Below are positions 22,559 to 36,514 of a stretch of 64,000 nucleotides of DNA, in pieces. Under the pieces are notes generated by a model. That model made no database searches, had not been told where the DNA came from, and saw nothing but the letters and a program-made list of their open reading frames with translations. The stretch lies in assembly GCA_028386065.3 (NCBI GenBank), contig JAKUCV010000920.1, positions 1-64,000 on the forward strand. The letters are read 5' to 3'. This DNA is from Turnera subulata. Its lineage: Eukaryota; Streptophyta; Magnoliopsida; Malpighiales; Passifloraceae. Made by a program: the position numbers and the translations under genes. Numbering within the stretch: position 1 is the first letter of the stretch; every line of letters starts with the position of its first letter.

Positions 22559-25049
22559 TTAAGTTTTAAAAAGTACTGTTGCACTTGGTGAAGCTCTGGG
22601 GTGGCGTAATAATAATTGGGTTATCTCGAATAATTCTTTTATATCTTGCGAGTCATGATCAACCCGTCCCCAAGGTTTACATCGGCTTCGCACATGAATA
22701 ACGATCTTCTCCAGCACCTTTGCATTCTTGAGCAGGAATCCTACCAAGTCAAGTATGAGGCCCGAATCTGGATGTCTTGCATAAAAGCCAAAAACTTCTA
22801 CGCCTTGCAGCTGTAAGCATTTGAAAGCTCTTTCTTGTGATGTCCAGTAATTTTCTCCTAGGCTGTAAGCCACGCGAGGCTGAACCTGCAGATGCTCATT
22901 GAAAGGTAATTTATAAATATTTAACTTTGCTATACTGATCCTTCTAGAAAAATATGGAATGGCTCTGGTTGCAGTGCAAAGGTTAGCTTTATGGATGATT
23001 AATAGTTTCTTATTAATTTGTCAAATGAAACCTCATAGGCAAATTAAATAAATGTTAAAGTGTCAATTTTCTGAAGTTTAGGCAAGGATCTTTCAATAAA
23101 TTCCTCCAGAATGAGCATGATTAGCATGTTAGGCATAAGGAAATGGAATTAATTATCAAAGAAATAGTAATTAAGCTATTCACCAAAAGGGATAAAAGAA
23201 GAAACACAAAATCTCTTAAGAGAAATATCGCTGAAAGCTGAATCAATAAGGGAAGATCAGAGTGGAAGAAAACGAGCTCAGCTATGACTAAAACATACCT
23301 CTAAAGATTTGCCGTAGGGCTGCATGTTTATTGTTAGCTTCTGCAAATGAGGTGAGCTTCTAAGCAAGCTGGCCATGCCAGGAATGTCCAATTTGTTCTT
23401 CCCTATATTTACTGTTAAAACTTTGCGGGTTGATGACGGCAAAGACAAGCCCTCCTTCTCAAACGTTGATAAAATCTTAAAGCATAGAAAGACAAAGCAA
23501 AAAATTAACAGAATGAAATATATTAGAGGTAGGAATCATGCTGCAGTTTTATATATATAACTACTCTAAAAGAAACACACAACCATTTCAAATAGCCAAT
23601 TCTATCTCTTCTGGTCGGATGTTGCCTTATCTTTCCCTTCATATTCAAATTAACAATTACGGGGTTAAGCAAATTAATCATGGAGGAATATATATACAAG
23701 CCGTCATTTAGTAGTCAATTTCAAGCCAAGCACTTGATGACGACATCAATCAGCTGGTAGTCTGGGCATGCCCATCTGAACATGAAAATCTAATTCTTCC
23801 CTACGTACTAGCTAGGATGCGGCAAAAAAGGGTAGCAGAGAAGAAACATGCAATTTAGAGATGTCTTGAAATAACGAAATCCTAATTTAGATATTGTTAA
23901 AACATGAATGATGTGTTTATATGTATATGATTTATATAAACTTATAATCATTAGAGTGAGGAAACATGCCTGAAGACACCAAGGAGCAATTGTAAGTCTC
24001 TCAACTAGCTCTAACTTTTCAAGAAGGCTTCTTAACATGGCCCGTCGACCGGTCAGAATCAGGAATCCCGTATTGTCTTGCATGTGAAAACCGATATGAG
24101 CTTCCACCAACGAGGATACATCTTCCAACCTACAATGTGTCCGCAAACAACCCAATATTGTCAAACGTAGAAGGTTAGGACCATTAATTGTAAACTTATC
24201 ATATTTTCTAATTTGTACAAGAACACCATCCACTCTAGCATCACAACAGTAACCATCCACCACTAATTCCTTCAACGTTGTACTAGCACTGGCATCGATC
24301 AAATTGAACCCACTGCAAGAATCCAATCTTAAGTACGCGAGAGCAGGACTCCCTAGCAAGAGTGCTTTGAGTGAATCGTTATTCAGGCGTGTATATGCAA
24401 GAGACAACAGCTTTAACGACGCCCAGGAAACCGTATCTAACCCGTTTGGCTTGAGTTCACATAATCGCAACCTCAGTTCTTTCAAGGAAGAGCTAGTGTA
24501 GAGACAAAGAGGCAACAGGTACCGGTCAGGACAGGCGGTGATGCTATTCTCCCTCCCCTCGACGTCGCGGAAGACCAAGCACAGCTCCACCACGTGGTGG
24601 GTTATAGCGAAATTGACCCAGGAACCAACCTGACCTTCCAGGGCTTTCAAGACCTGAAGCTCCACGGAGAATTTCTTGACCTTCTTGGATTGGTAGAGGG
24701 ACAGGGTTTTGTCGACGAAGGAAGCAAAACGGCGAGGGGGGAGAGATGGGCGGGAGGAGAAGAGCAGGTTAGGCATGGAGGCCCAAAGAGAACCCCAACG
24801 CTTGGACAATAAGAAGCTGGTTCTGATGGCCTGTGCGATGGGCAAGAAGGATAGAATCAGCTGGAGGACGTCGTCGGGGAGATCGCTGATACGATCAACC
24901 CCTCCATTTTCCGGCGATGATGCTGATGATGAATATCGTGGTCTTTTCCGGGCCGGTCTGGTGAGGTCACGATCCGATGTTGATGATGATGAGGAGGAGG
25001 AGCCTTGGATTGTTGCATGCAAGGAGCTTGTGCTCTCGTTTGATTCCAT
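22559..25049 (-). CDS. F-box/LRR/FBD protein, 3 exons
   Basis: Exons on the minus strand: 25,049-23,970, 23,475-23,299 and 22,885-22,559, all joined in phase 0, giving 527 aa. The F-box (RISDLPDDVLQLILSFLP, residues 53-70, then the TSFLLSKRW motif) follows a Ser-rich N-terminus with a basic patch. Leucine-rich repeats occupy the middle. The C-terminus carries the FBD-like stretch VEVFGFYARH plus LVGFLLKNAKVLEKIVI. Such proteins act as substrate adaptors of SCF ubiquitin ligases; the target is unknown. Intron 1 uses a GC donor (CAG/GCATGT) and an AG acceptor, supported by phase and by the shared word in the damaged copy at 15,500. Intron 2 is GT-AG. The model was built by eye. An alternative is read-through of exon 1, which would end at 23,808. 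Confidence 0.85.
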
Positions 25050-27352
25050 GGCTGGAGAAATTACTGCTAGGGTTCTTAATTTTTAGGAGTACAAACTAAC
25101 AGCCGCGTGGTACGAGGTTTATTTTGATACAGATTCAAACATCTTCAGTTGTCATGATCACGCTGCTTAATTACGAGTTTAAATGATAAAAAAATAGATT
25201 TTATTTTTGGTTACAGTAACAGATTTTATTAATATTAGATTTATTAATATTAATTAATGAATGCTGTGGCTATCCAACAAATTTAGAGAATTGAGACGAA
25301 GAAAGGCTAAACATCTGTTTTATCAAAAAAAAAAAAAAAAGGCTAAAGAGTGAATTCTAAGAATATTTCTCTGCAAATTAAAACAAAAAAGAAGAATATA
25401 TCTCTCCTTAATATCAGCATTATTGGCGAATGCTTTGATTATGCGCCCGTACATACCTACGTGTTGCTATGTGATAGTGCCACGCGGCAGTATTTTTTTC
25501 ATTCAAAAAAATAAAATCTATTTTTAGTAAATATATAATTCTTTTATTAGGTTCCTTTAAGTTTTAAACTTTGTTAAATATACTACCCATGTTGTTCTAA
25601 CGATTGCTTAACCTTGTTACATAAAAAATAAAACTCCACAGAAAAGAAAACAAAACAAACGATGACGAGATATCGAAGACTTATTAATTACTTTAAATAA
25701 ATCTCCACCAAACATATCGAACACTTCGCTCCCTTTTCCAAATTTTCTTCTCCAATTTATAAAATTCAATTCTCTAATGATCAGTTCCTCAATCTCATTA
25801 TCAATCAATCTCAATCTTGTCTTCACTCCTCGATCAACCTCAATTCCCTCTATTCTCCTCTCCTCGTCAGCACTTTCTCCCAACCTGCGGCGGTGATAGT
25901 GTCAGCGCCTTCTTCTTCACCTCTCTTCTCAGGTAAGACATCTTTCCCCAAGTATCATTGATATTCCAGTTGTGTAACGCTTTGCTTGATTTGATGATGC
26001 AAGTCGGACTGGATATATTTTTTTTAGAAGAGCAAACAGTTAGAATTCAAAATTGCTGAACAAGTATCCAAAAGCACTCTCCACAAAGCTCACCCAAGCT
26101 TTACTTATAATCACTTAGAATAAAATTACTAAGCTAAGGATATCACTCAACACAATTACTTTGCTTCTCACAAGATATCTTTACAAGGCATGCGCACATT
26201 GAAAAGCTTTTCTCACTCTTTTGCTTGTGAGAACTGGAAGGTGCAACTGACTTTTTGTTTGAATTCAGAATCTTGTATAGCAGCTATGACTCTTTCCATG
26301 AATTAGTCTTCCTTAAGGTGGATGATGTCTTTTCAAATTTGATCCGTTGCATGCCACTTCCCAACCAGCTGGTTTGTCTTGAAAGTCGCCAGATTGTCAA
26401 CATTCATCTCATCAGTAGTCGCTTTCATGGTCTGGCCCGAGACACCCCATTCAACAGCCTAGTCATGTTTTCGCATACTCTAATTAATAAGTTAATCATC
26501 ATCTAATTTACACACAGGTCTAGATACAGTCTGTTTGTGATACAGTTTCTCTATCATTCACTCTTTCTCACTTATTCCTCCTTTGTTTTATTTCTATTTG
26601 CATATGAAGGAATGTTGGTATAGTATTAAAGTTATTTTGTCTTTCTTAATTAAGCATCCTGTTTATTTTTATATTCTTTTTATTTTCCCAATCTATTTAT
26701 TTTTATATTTTTTTTGTTTGTGTAGGAAAATATATATTAAAACTTTGGATGAATTGACTCTTCATAATGATTTATAAAAAATTCAAATTAGAGTTTCGAG
26801 GTTGTGGGAATCCTTGAATACAAAATTATAGAACCTCCTTATTAGTAACTTATTATTAATTAACTCTTTTAACTTTCTCTTCTGTTGTTTAATATTGTTT
26901 TTGTTTTCAAGATCAATAATGCAAGTTTAAGTTTGCAAAATTAGTTATTATTTATATTATTATTAAATAATTTGTTTTATTTATTTTTTTGAATTATATT
27001 CTAATTTTTATTTTAATAATTTTTATTTATTTTCCAGATCTATATGAAAATATGAAAAAAATGGATAAAAAATGTATAATTTGAAAACAAATCATGTGCA
27101 ATTTTTTTTTATATTACATAACAAATGCCTGGAAATAATATTTAAAATGTGTAATTTTTTTAAAAAAATAATTAATAAACAAACCCGTGGAATCCACGGA
27201 ATCTTTTGCTTTTCGCTCTCTTACTTGGATCTGTTCTTATGGTGCCAAGCTTGGTGCTACGGCTAAATTTATACGGTGGACTGGTTGAGCTAGCCGGCAT
27301 CCCAGAGAACTTGAGACTTTTCACGTAAAATGCATAAATTCATAGAAATAGG
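25050..27352. other. AT-rich spacer between F-box and PPR genes
   Basis: A pyrimidine-rich stretch on the plus strand (25,740-25,930) ends CTTCTCAG/GTAAGACA and looks like an untranslated exon with a splice donor, possibly the leader of an unknown transcript or of the PPR gene. A poly-A run lies at about 25,325. The rest is AT-rich with no supported gene; the minus-strand frame at 25,617-25,883 has no recognisable features. Confidence 0.35.
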
Positions 27353-29761
27353 ATGAGAAACCCCGGCGTCGTAGGGGCACACCACCTAAGGCGCTATAGC
27401 GGAATTGCCCGTGAACGACCCCTCAATCTCGCCACCGCATCACATTCGCTCCTTTGCTCCCTAAACTCGTGTTTCTTATTCGTCCAACAAAGCACCAAAA
27501 GGCGCCAGTTAGTCAATCTGTTTCAGTCCCTCGCTCATTTGAATCCCCTGTCGCTGTGCAATCAAATTCACGCTCAGGTTGTTGTCTCGGGATTCCAAAA
27601 TGATACTTATTTTGCCCAAGCTCTCTTGAGCATCTATGGGAGATGCCAGCGCCTACGTTATGCGCGCTCGGTGTTTGATAAAATGCCGAACATGAGTTTG
27701 GCTTCTTGGTCTTCGATGGTTTCTATGTATGCCCGAAATGGGTTTAGCGAGGAAACCTTGTCGGTGTTTCTGGAATCTAGGAGGAGTTGCAATGAGAGTC
27801 CGAATCGGGATATTCTAGCAAATGTTCTCCGCGCTTGTACTCGAATGAGTGGTGGTGATGGTGATATCGGTCAGCAACTGCATTGCTTCCTTGTGAAGCT
27901 AGGTTTTGATCGGGATGTTTATATGGGTACCTTTTTGGTTGATTTGTATGCAAAGAATGGTGATATTGATGATGGAGCAAGGATGGTGTTTGATGGGTTG
28001 GTGGAGAAAAGTGAGATCGCTTGGACTACGATTGTAACTGCCTACGCGAGGAGTGGGAGGAGCGATGAATCGTTGCGTCTGTTCAATGAGGTGGTGGGAG
28101 GAAACAAAATCAGTCCCGATAGATATCTGATGTGCTCTGTTTTGAATGCATGCGCTATGCTTAAGTTTTTTGAAGGGGGAAAGCAAATTCATTGCCAAGT
28201 GTTGAGGAGGGCCACGGAGATGGATGTTTCGGTGGTGAATGCACTCATTGATTTGTATTCCAAGTGTGGTAGAGTACAAGGTGCCAGGAAAATATTTGAT
28301 CAGATGGTAGATAGAAATGTCATTTCATGGACTACGATGATTTCTGGATACATGCAAAATGCTTTTGATAAGGAAGCTATGAAGCTTTTCAGTGAGATGA
28401 CCAAGTTGGGTTGGAACCCAGATGAAGTTGTGTGCGCGACCATTCTCATGTCTTGTGGTTCAATTGAGGCTCTAGAACAAGGGAGAGAAGTGCATGCTTA
28501 TATCATCAAGGCCAATCTTGAGTGCGATCCTTATGTGAAAAATGGTCTAATTGATATGTATACTAAATGTAATTCCTTGACTGATGCAAGAAGAGTTTTT
28601 GATGTGACGGACTGTCAAAATGTGGTCTGCTACAATGCACTAATCGAAGGATACTCAAGGCATGAGCAACTGTATGAAGCTTTGGTTATTTTCCGAAAGA
28701 TGAGGCTTAAGATGATTCCACCCAGCATTTTGACATTTGTCAGCATTCTTGGTGTATCAGCAGCATTGTCGGCCTTGACACTAACCAAACAAATTCATGC
28801 TCTTATCATCAAATTTGGTTTTCAGTCCGAAACACTTACTGGAAGTGCCTTGATGCATGTTTATGCAAGGTGTTCATGTGTGAGGGATGCCAGACATGTA
28901 TTTGATGGGATGAATGAGAAAGATATAGTAACCTGGAACACTATGATTTCTGGATATGTTCAACAATTACAAAATGAGGAGGCTTTTAGACTATTCCTTG
29001 AACTGCAGTTATCAGATCAGAAACCTGATCATTTCACTTTAGCCTCCCTTATCACAGCAGCAAGTAATATATCTAGTCTCCAATATGGGCAGCAGTTCCA
29101 TAACCATCTCATCAAGATGGGTCTAGATTGTAACCCCTTTATCGCAAATTCCCTTATAAATATGTATGCTAAATGCGGAAGCTTTGAAGAGGCTTGTAAA
29201 TCTTTTAGTTCCACTGTTTGGAGAGATGTCGTCTGCTGGAATTCCATGATTCTGACATGTGCGCACCACGGAGAAGCAAAGGAAGCTCTTCAGCTCTATG
29301 AGAGGATGATAAGTGAAGGAATAAAACCCGATTCTGTAACATTTGTAGGCGTTCTCTCAGCTTGCAGCCATAGAGGGCTGATAGACGATGGACTCCATCA
29401 CTTTGGGTCAATGCCAATGTTTGGAATTGAACCAGGGATTGAGCATTATGCTTGTATAGTTTCTACTTTTGGTCGTGCAGGTCAACTAGACAAGGCAGAA
29501 GAGTTTATTCAGAAAATGCCAGTAAAGCCATCTGCAGCTGTATGGAGGAGCTTGCTTAGTGCATGTAGGATCTTCGGTAACCCCGAGTTGGGGAAATATG
29601 CTGCGCAGATGGCGGTTTCTATGGATCCATCAGATGGCGGTTCATATGCTTTACTTTCCAATATTTTTGCTTCTAAAGGAATGTGGGAAGATTACAAAGG
29701 GGTGAGGGACAAAATGAATTTCAGTGGAATAGAGAAAGAATCTGGCCTTAGCTGGATATAA
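27353..29761 (+). CDS. Pentatricopeptide repeat protein, PLS class with E motif
   Basis: An intronless 802-aa frame. After an N-terminal segment rich in R, S and L that could target an organelle, tandem PPR motifs of P, L and S types run from about residue 60 to 740. Typical phrases are VVNALIDLYSKCGRVQGARK, NVISWTTMISGYMQN and DSVTFVGVLSACSHRGLIDD. The end (VWRSLLSACRIFGN, then SYALLSNIFASKGMWEDYKG, then ESGLSWI) is an E domain; the frame stops without a DYW deaminase domain. Proteins of this class bind specific organellar RNAs and often specify C-to-U editing. By overall order it resembles Arabidopsis At4g39530. That identity is from memory and is supported by its neighbour DRG1. Confidence 0.95.
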   Translation: MRNPGVVGAHHLRRYSGIARERPLNLATASHSLLCSLNSCFLFVQQSTKRRQLVNLFQSLAHLNPLSLCNQIHAQVVVSGFQNDTYFAQALLSIYGRCQRLRYARSVFDKMPNMSLASWSSMVSMYARNGFSEETLSVFLESRRSCNESPNRDILANVLRACTRMSGGDGDIGQQLHCFLVKLGFDRDVYMGTFLVDLYAKNGDIDDGARMVFDGLVEKSEIAWTTIVTAYARSGRSDESLRLFNEVVGGNKISPDRYLMCSVLNACAMLKFFEGGKQIHCQVLRRATEMDVSVVNALIDLYSKCGRVQGARKIFDQMVDRNVISWTTMISGYMQNAFDKEAMKLFSEMTKLGWNPDEVVCATILMSCGSIEALEQGREVHAYIIKANLECDPYVKNGLIDMYTKCNSLTDARRVFDVTDCQNVVCYNALIEGYSRHEQLYEALVIFRKMRLKMIPPSILTFVSILGVSAALSALTLTKQIHALIIKFGFQSETLTGSALMHVYARCSCVRDARHVFDGMNEKDIVTWNTMISGYVQQLQNEEAFRLFLELQLSDQKPDHFTLASLITAASNISSLQYGQQFHNHLIKMGLDCNPFIANSLINMYAKCGSFEEACKSFSSTVWRDVVCWNSMILTCAHHGEAKEALQLYERMISEGIKPDSVTFVGVLSACSHRGLIDDGLHHFGSMPMFGIEPGIEHYACIVSTFGRAGQLDKAEEFIQKMPVKPSAAVWRSLLSACRIFGNPELGKYAAQMAVSMDPSDGGSYALLSNIFASKGMWEDYKGVRDKMNFSGIEKESGLSWI

Positions 29762-31161
29762 GCACATCCACGTATTTTATGAGTTTGTTACAAGAAGTTA
29801 AAGACGTGCTTATTACAAGCGATAGAACATTTCACAGAAGCTAGCCGGCACTCCAACATTGGCTTCAAAGTTACTTGATCCTTACAAGATTATACCAAGT
29901 AATCAGCAATTTGAGCAGGCTGGTTGAACACTCACCGGTTGTAGTTTCTTCTGTCTTCCCTGCATAGATAAATGCAAGCCTGACTCTGTACAAACGATGC
30001 ATATATCACCCTTAGATGGACAATGTGCCAATGATTACAAAGTTGAAAAGACAACGATGATCATGTGCAAAAATGATGTGAAGTTTCTCGGAATGGAGAT
30101 GAGGGGAAAAGGCAATTGCAATCTTGACCTCAAATTGCAATATGTGGAGCAGAGTCTATCTGTTTGGGGAAGATACTACCTCATCCAAGTTGCATGACAT
30201 TGTCATACTGAACAGTACAACTATTTATGACTTTTGCAAAGGCATAGCGAACAGTAAAACAATGCCGCGATATGCTGACACGAGTGCTAAAACTTCTTCA
30301 GGTTTTCAGCTACATCCGGAAAACATTTATGACAAATATTTTGCAGAAAGTGGAGGAGTGTATAGTAGCAAAGTGAACTATGGTAGTTATGACATTCAAA
30401 CACTCTTAAGATGGTGTGCCTTCGCCATTCCTTGGACATTTACAGAAGGAGAATATTGATGGAGACTATCTCTTGACTTGGAAGATAAGAGATTAGTATG
30501 GAAGTGCTTTGTTATATATTTATATATATATATATCACTATTTTACTGCCAAAAAGCATGGCACACAAAGCATTGGTTCTGAACTTCTGATTCTGACGAG
30601 ACCCTGTATTGTAGATAGCTGGATTAATAGCTACAGAAATGGTCGAGATTCTGAGTAGTATGTCTAATCATGTAAAGCATATTAGGATGGGATAGAAGAT
30701 AACTTTTTGTTTCCCTGTAATCGCATATACTTTGTGTAAGAATTCGAAAAAGAAACAAAATCAACACCTGGTGAAATAAGTTCGTTATTTCTTGTTTTTA
30801 ATAAGCGGGCAGGTGTATTATAATTATCCGTAATTCTGTGCTATAAATATATCTAATTTTTAAGACATGCCACCTTATAAATATCTAGCTATTGTTCGTA
30901 CAAGACTTAAACTGTAATAGAGTATGACACATGTAGTTTTATGCTATGAATCTTAGTGTAATAAACTAATTGTATAAACCCTTCTGGCTTTATTTTCTTA
31001 GCACACGGTGACAAACTATAAAAACTCAAACAGCTTACAGCCATTTTTGGTATATGATTTAAGGGATGAAATGTTTCCTCTTGTATGTAATAGAACAGAG
31101 CAAAACCATTGAAGGTTTAAGGTTTTTTACTATATTCGTATGCACACCTGTTAATTTTTTT
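29762..31161. other. Spacer downstream of PPR gene
   Basis: Probably includes the PPR 3' UTR. Open frames at 29,997-30,459 have no recognisable features. (TA)n-rich sequence lies near 30,515-30,535. No other gene is seen. Confidence 0.4.
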
Positions 31162-31177
31162 AAATGACATTCTCGAA

Positions 31178-33651
31178 TTTTCTAGAGAGGGCTACACACT
31201 GCCACCAGTAATCAAATAGTTCTTTCCCTCCGTTTTTCTCTCTGTCATCAACAGTGAGCTACAGTAGAAAAGAAAGAACCAGCGACACCATTTCCAATCT
31301 CCACCACCATCTCCGGCGAGGTAGAGCATGGCGTGAGGAGCCCAACTTCCCCCGGTGTGACGCCTCGCAACCAGCCCCATCCACCGAGTCTCCACAACGA
31401 CAGGCCTGCAGCACCAGATCGAGGTTGAAGACAAGCGAGCCGCCACACGCCGCGCCTCTGGCGCGCGTGCCACCCTCTCTCTCCCACTCTTCGGCCGTCG
31501 CAGCCATGGACGAACCACCGGAGGCCCTGACGACAGCTGTCCTCCCTACTGGTCGCAACTCCCGACCCCAAAGAGTGACCTCCAGTCCCGTTCACCGCCG
31601 ACGGTCCCGATCCCGTGAAGTGGCTGCCTCTCCTCCCACATGAGACAGGCTCCGGCCATCCTCACCCCCCTGTTCCGACAGACTGGAGCTTCTCCACCAG
31701 ACTCTACCACCGGCCCCTTTGTTCCTGACCCTCCCTCGTCCCCAACCGTACAGCACGGACCACCAATGGTCCAGGAGCTAGAGCGCCCGACCTTAGCTGC
31801 CGCGACCCCAGGCTTGCCTGAGCTCCCGTCACTGCCTCAAACCGACCAGGAGAACTCAAAGACTGCCGACCCAGATGTGCTTATGGAGGCAGCCAGGCCT
31901 ACGTACCGAGACTCTCTCTTTGGCGGGCCTAATCCTTTGTACCAATCGGACCCTTGGGAAATCGAAGGCGAAGCCGAGTACGAGGACGGTGATCTGATTG
32001 TGTCCCATATTGCAGGCGTGCCTAACCTGGAGTTATCCGAGCCGTTCAAAGCTCGCTTAGATAAACAGTGGGAGAATGCCGTAGTGGTCAAACTGTATGG
32101 GAGAGCCATCGGCTACAAGGCCCTCCACACCCAATTGCAAACCCTTTGGAAGCCAACCGGGGCGTTCAAAATTTTAGACCTCGAAAATAATTTCTACTTG
32201 GTGAGATTCTGGGCACCCCAAGACTTCATTCACGCCTTGACTGATGGTCCCTGGATGATCTACGGGAATGTGCTGAGTGTGCAACCATGGTCCCCCAATT
32301 TCCGAGCTTCCACAGGGAAAATCGACTCGATCGTGACATGGGTCCAGTTCCCAGACTTTCCGACGAACCGGTACCATTCCAGGATTCTCAGACAACTCGG
32401 AAACATGGTGGGCCGAACGATTAAGCTCGACGGTAATTCTTCTAACCCCAGTCGAGCTAAATTTGCTAGAGTCGCTGTATGTCTGGATTTGACCAAGCCT
32501 CTTCAAGGTACAGTGCACCTGGAAGGCGAACCCATAAAGGTTGGCTATGAAGGGTTGCATAACATATGCTATATTTGTGGTCATTTGGATCATAGTATTT
32601 TAGCTTGTCCGGAAGCTCCACAGGTTCAGAAAGGCGAGACAATGCCCCCAGCTGCACCCACAATGTCTGCAGGGATGTCGGCCACCGTGGCAACTAATGG
32701 GAGGGGGGAATGGATGAATGTCCCCCGGAGGACTAACCGCTTCACTCGACGTCCGTTCACCAGCCCCTCGGTTCCCCCCATAGTCCCCCATACCAGAAAT
32801 GCAACCAATAGGTTTCATATCCTGGAGAGTGCTCGCTCGGAGGAGCCACCGGCCGTGCCGACCCCCGGCGCAACCACACCTACCCCAATGGCGCAGACAC
32901 AACCCATTGCTCCCACAGTGCCAACCCATGCCATTGCCCCCCCTCCGCCACAACCAACCGTCAGCGACAACCAAGACCAGCCTGAACCTACCCCTGACCT
33001 ACCTACACTTCAAGATTTTATCGGAGAAGGTTCCCTCAAAAGGTCCAAAAGTAAACTTGCTACCCGACTCGCCAAACAGACCACCAAAAAATCCCAACCT
33101 CTGAAACTCTCAAAGCTCATCTCCAAAGATACCCCTAAGCGTCAATCCCTCCAAGATGTTTCTAATGTCAGCACCTTCCCGCCCAACATAGATGTTGTCC
33201 AATCTTCCACCGGACCTGTCAACTCCCCAGTTCCTCCCAATGCCAATTACCCTGTTGTTTCCAACAATTTTATCCACCCAGCCCCTCCTCGAACCCGTAA
33301 ACACCAAAATCATACGGCGGTGGTTCTTACAGAAGACGACCATCGTATGGTCTTCTCTCCAGGTGCTTCCAGCTCGAGTGTAGCAGGGGACCAACCGCCG
33401 GATACTTTCCATCCTCGCTGACCACACTACCCTGGTCCTTGTTTCATCAGTCATTATAATGTGATGTTCTGTATGTTGGATGCTTTTCCTGTCCCGCACA
33501 TCGGGATGTTGATATATTCTCATGTTGGTTCTGTATTGCTATCAGCACGTCTCTTGTATAAGATAGGAGTCGATTTGAGCTACCGACTTCTAACCATGTA
33601 CCCAGCTCACGTATATTTTTAATATACTTCCCGGTTTCGACCAAAAAAATA
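31178..33651 (+). mobile_element. ORF1-only LINE derivative with perfect 16-bp target duplication
   Basis: Flanked by AAATGACATTCTCGAA at 31,162-31,177 and 33,652-33,667. The 2474-bp insertion has a CT/GC-rich 5' UTR of about 460 bp, one intact ORF1 (31,640-33,421), a 3' UTR of about 220 bp and an A-rich tail after GGTTTCGACC. No endonuclease or reverse transcriptase is present. Both ends are intact, so this is a complete mobilised unit and not a truncated LINE; it must have used ORF2 from another element. Confidence 0.92.
31640..33421 (+). CDS. LINE ORF1 protein (DUF4283, CCHC zinc knuckle), intact
   Basis: 593 aa without interruption. N-terminus rich in Pro/Thr/Ser. DUF4283-like domain at about residues 135-260 (YLVRFWAPQDFIHALTDGPW, then VTWVQFPDFP). 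Zinc knuckle at 310-323 (CYICGHLDHSILAC, spacing C-X2-C-X4-H-X4-C, all four ligands present). A long Pro-rich, then Lys/Ser-rich C-terminus follows. In plant L1-like elements ORF1 is the nucleic-acid-binding protein that forms the RNP with element RNA. No ORF2 follows it. Intactness suggests a recent insertion. A domesticated host gene is the alternative, but the target duplication and A-tail argue for a TE. Confidence 0.9.
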   Translation: MRQAPAILTPLFRQTGASPPDSTTGPFVPDPPSSPTVQHGPPMVQELERPTLAAATPGLPELPSLPQTDQENSKTADPDVLMEAARPTYRDSLFGGPNPLYQSDPWEIEGEAEYEDGDLIVSHIAGVPNLELSEPFKARLDKQWENAVVVKLYGRAIGYKALHTQLQTLWKPTGAFKILDLENNFYLVRFWAPQDFIHALTDGPWMIYGNVLSVQPWSPNFRASTGKIDSIVTWVQFPDFPTNRYHSRILRQLGNMVGRTIKLDGNSSNPSRAKFARVAVCLDLTKPLQGTVHLEGEPIKVGYEGLHNICYICGHLDHSILACPEAPQVQKGETMPPAAPTMSAGMSATVATNGRGEWMNVPRRTNRFTRRPFTSPSVPPIVPHTRNATNRFHILESARSEEPPAVPTPGATTPTPMAQTQPIAPTVPTHAIAPPPPQPTVSDNQDQPEPTPDLPTLQDFIGEGSLKRSKSKLATRLAKQTTKKSQPLKLSKLISKDTPKRQSLQDVSNVSTFPPNIDVVQSSTGPVNSPVPPNANYPVVSNNFIHPAPPRTRKHQNHTAVVLTEDDHRMVFSPGASSSSVAGDQPPDTFHPR

Positions 33652-33667
33652 AAATGACATTCTCGAA

Positions 33668-36514
<2,847 letters not shown>

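Noticed and set aside
25617..25883. 88-aa minus-strand frame
   Set aside because: No family features; the plus strand there looks like an untranslated leader with a splice donor.
31248..31643. Frames in both strands upstream of the LINE ORF1
   Set aside because: Different frame from ORF1 and GC-rich 5' UTR composition; no domain.
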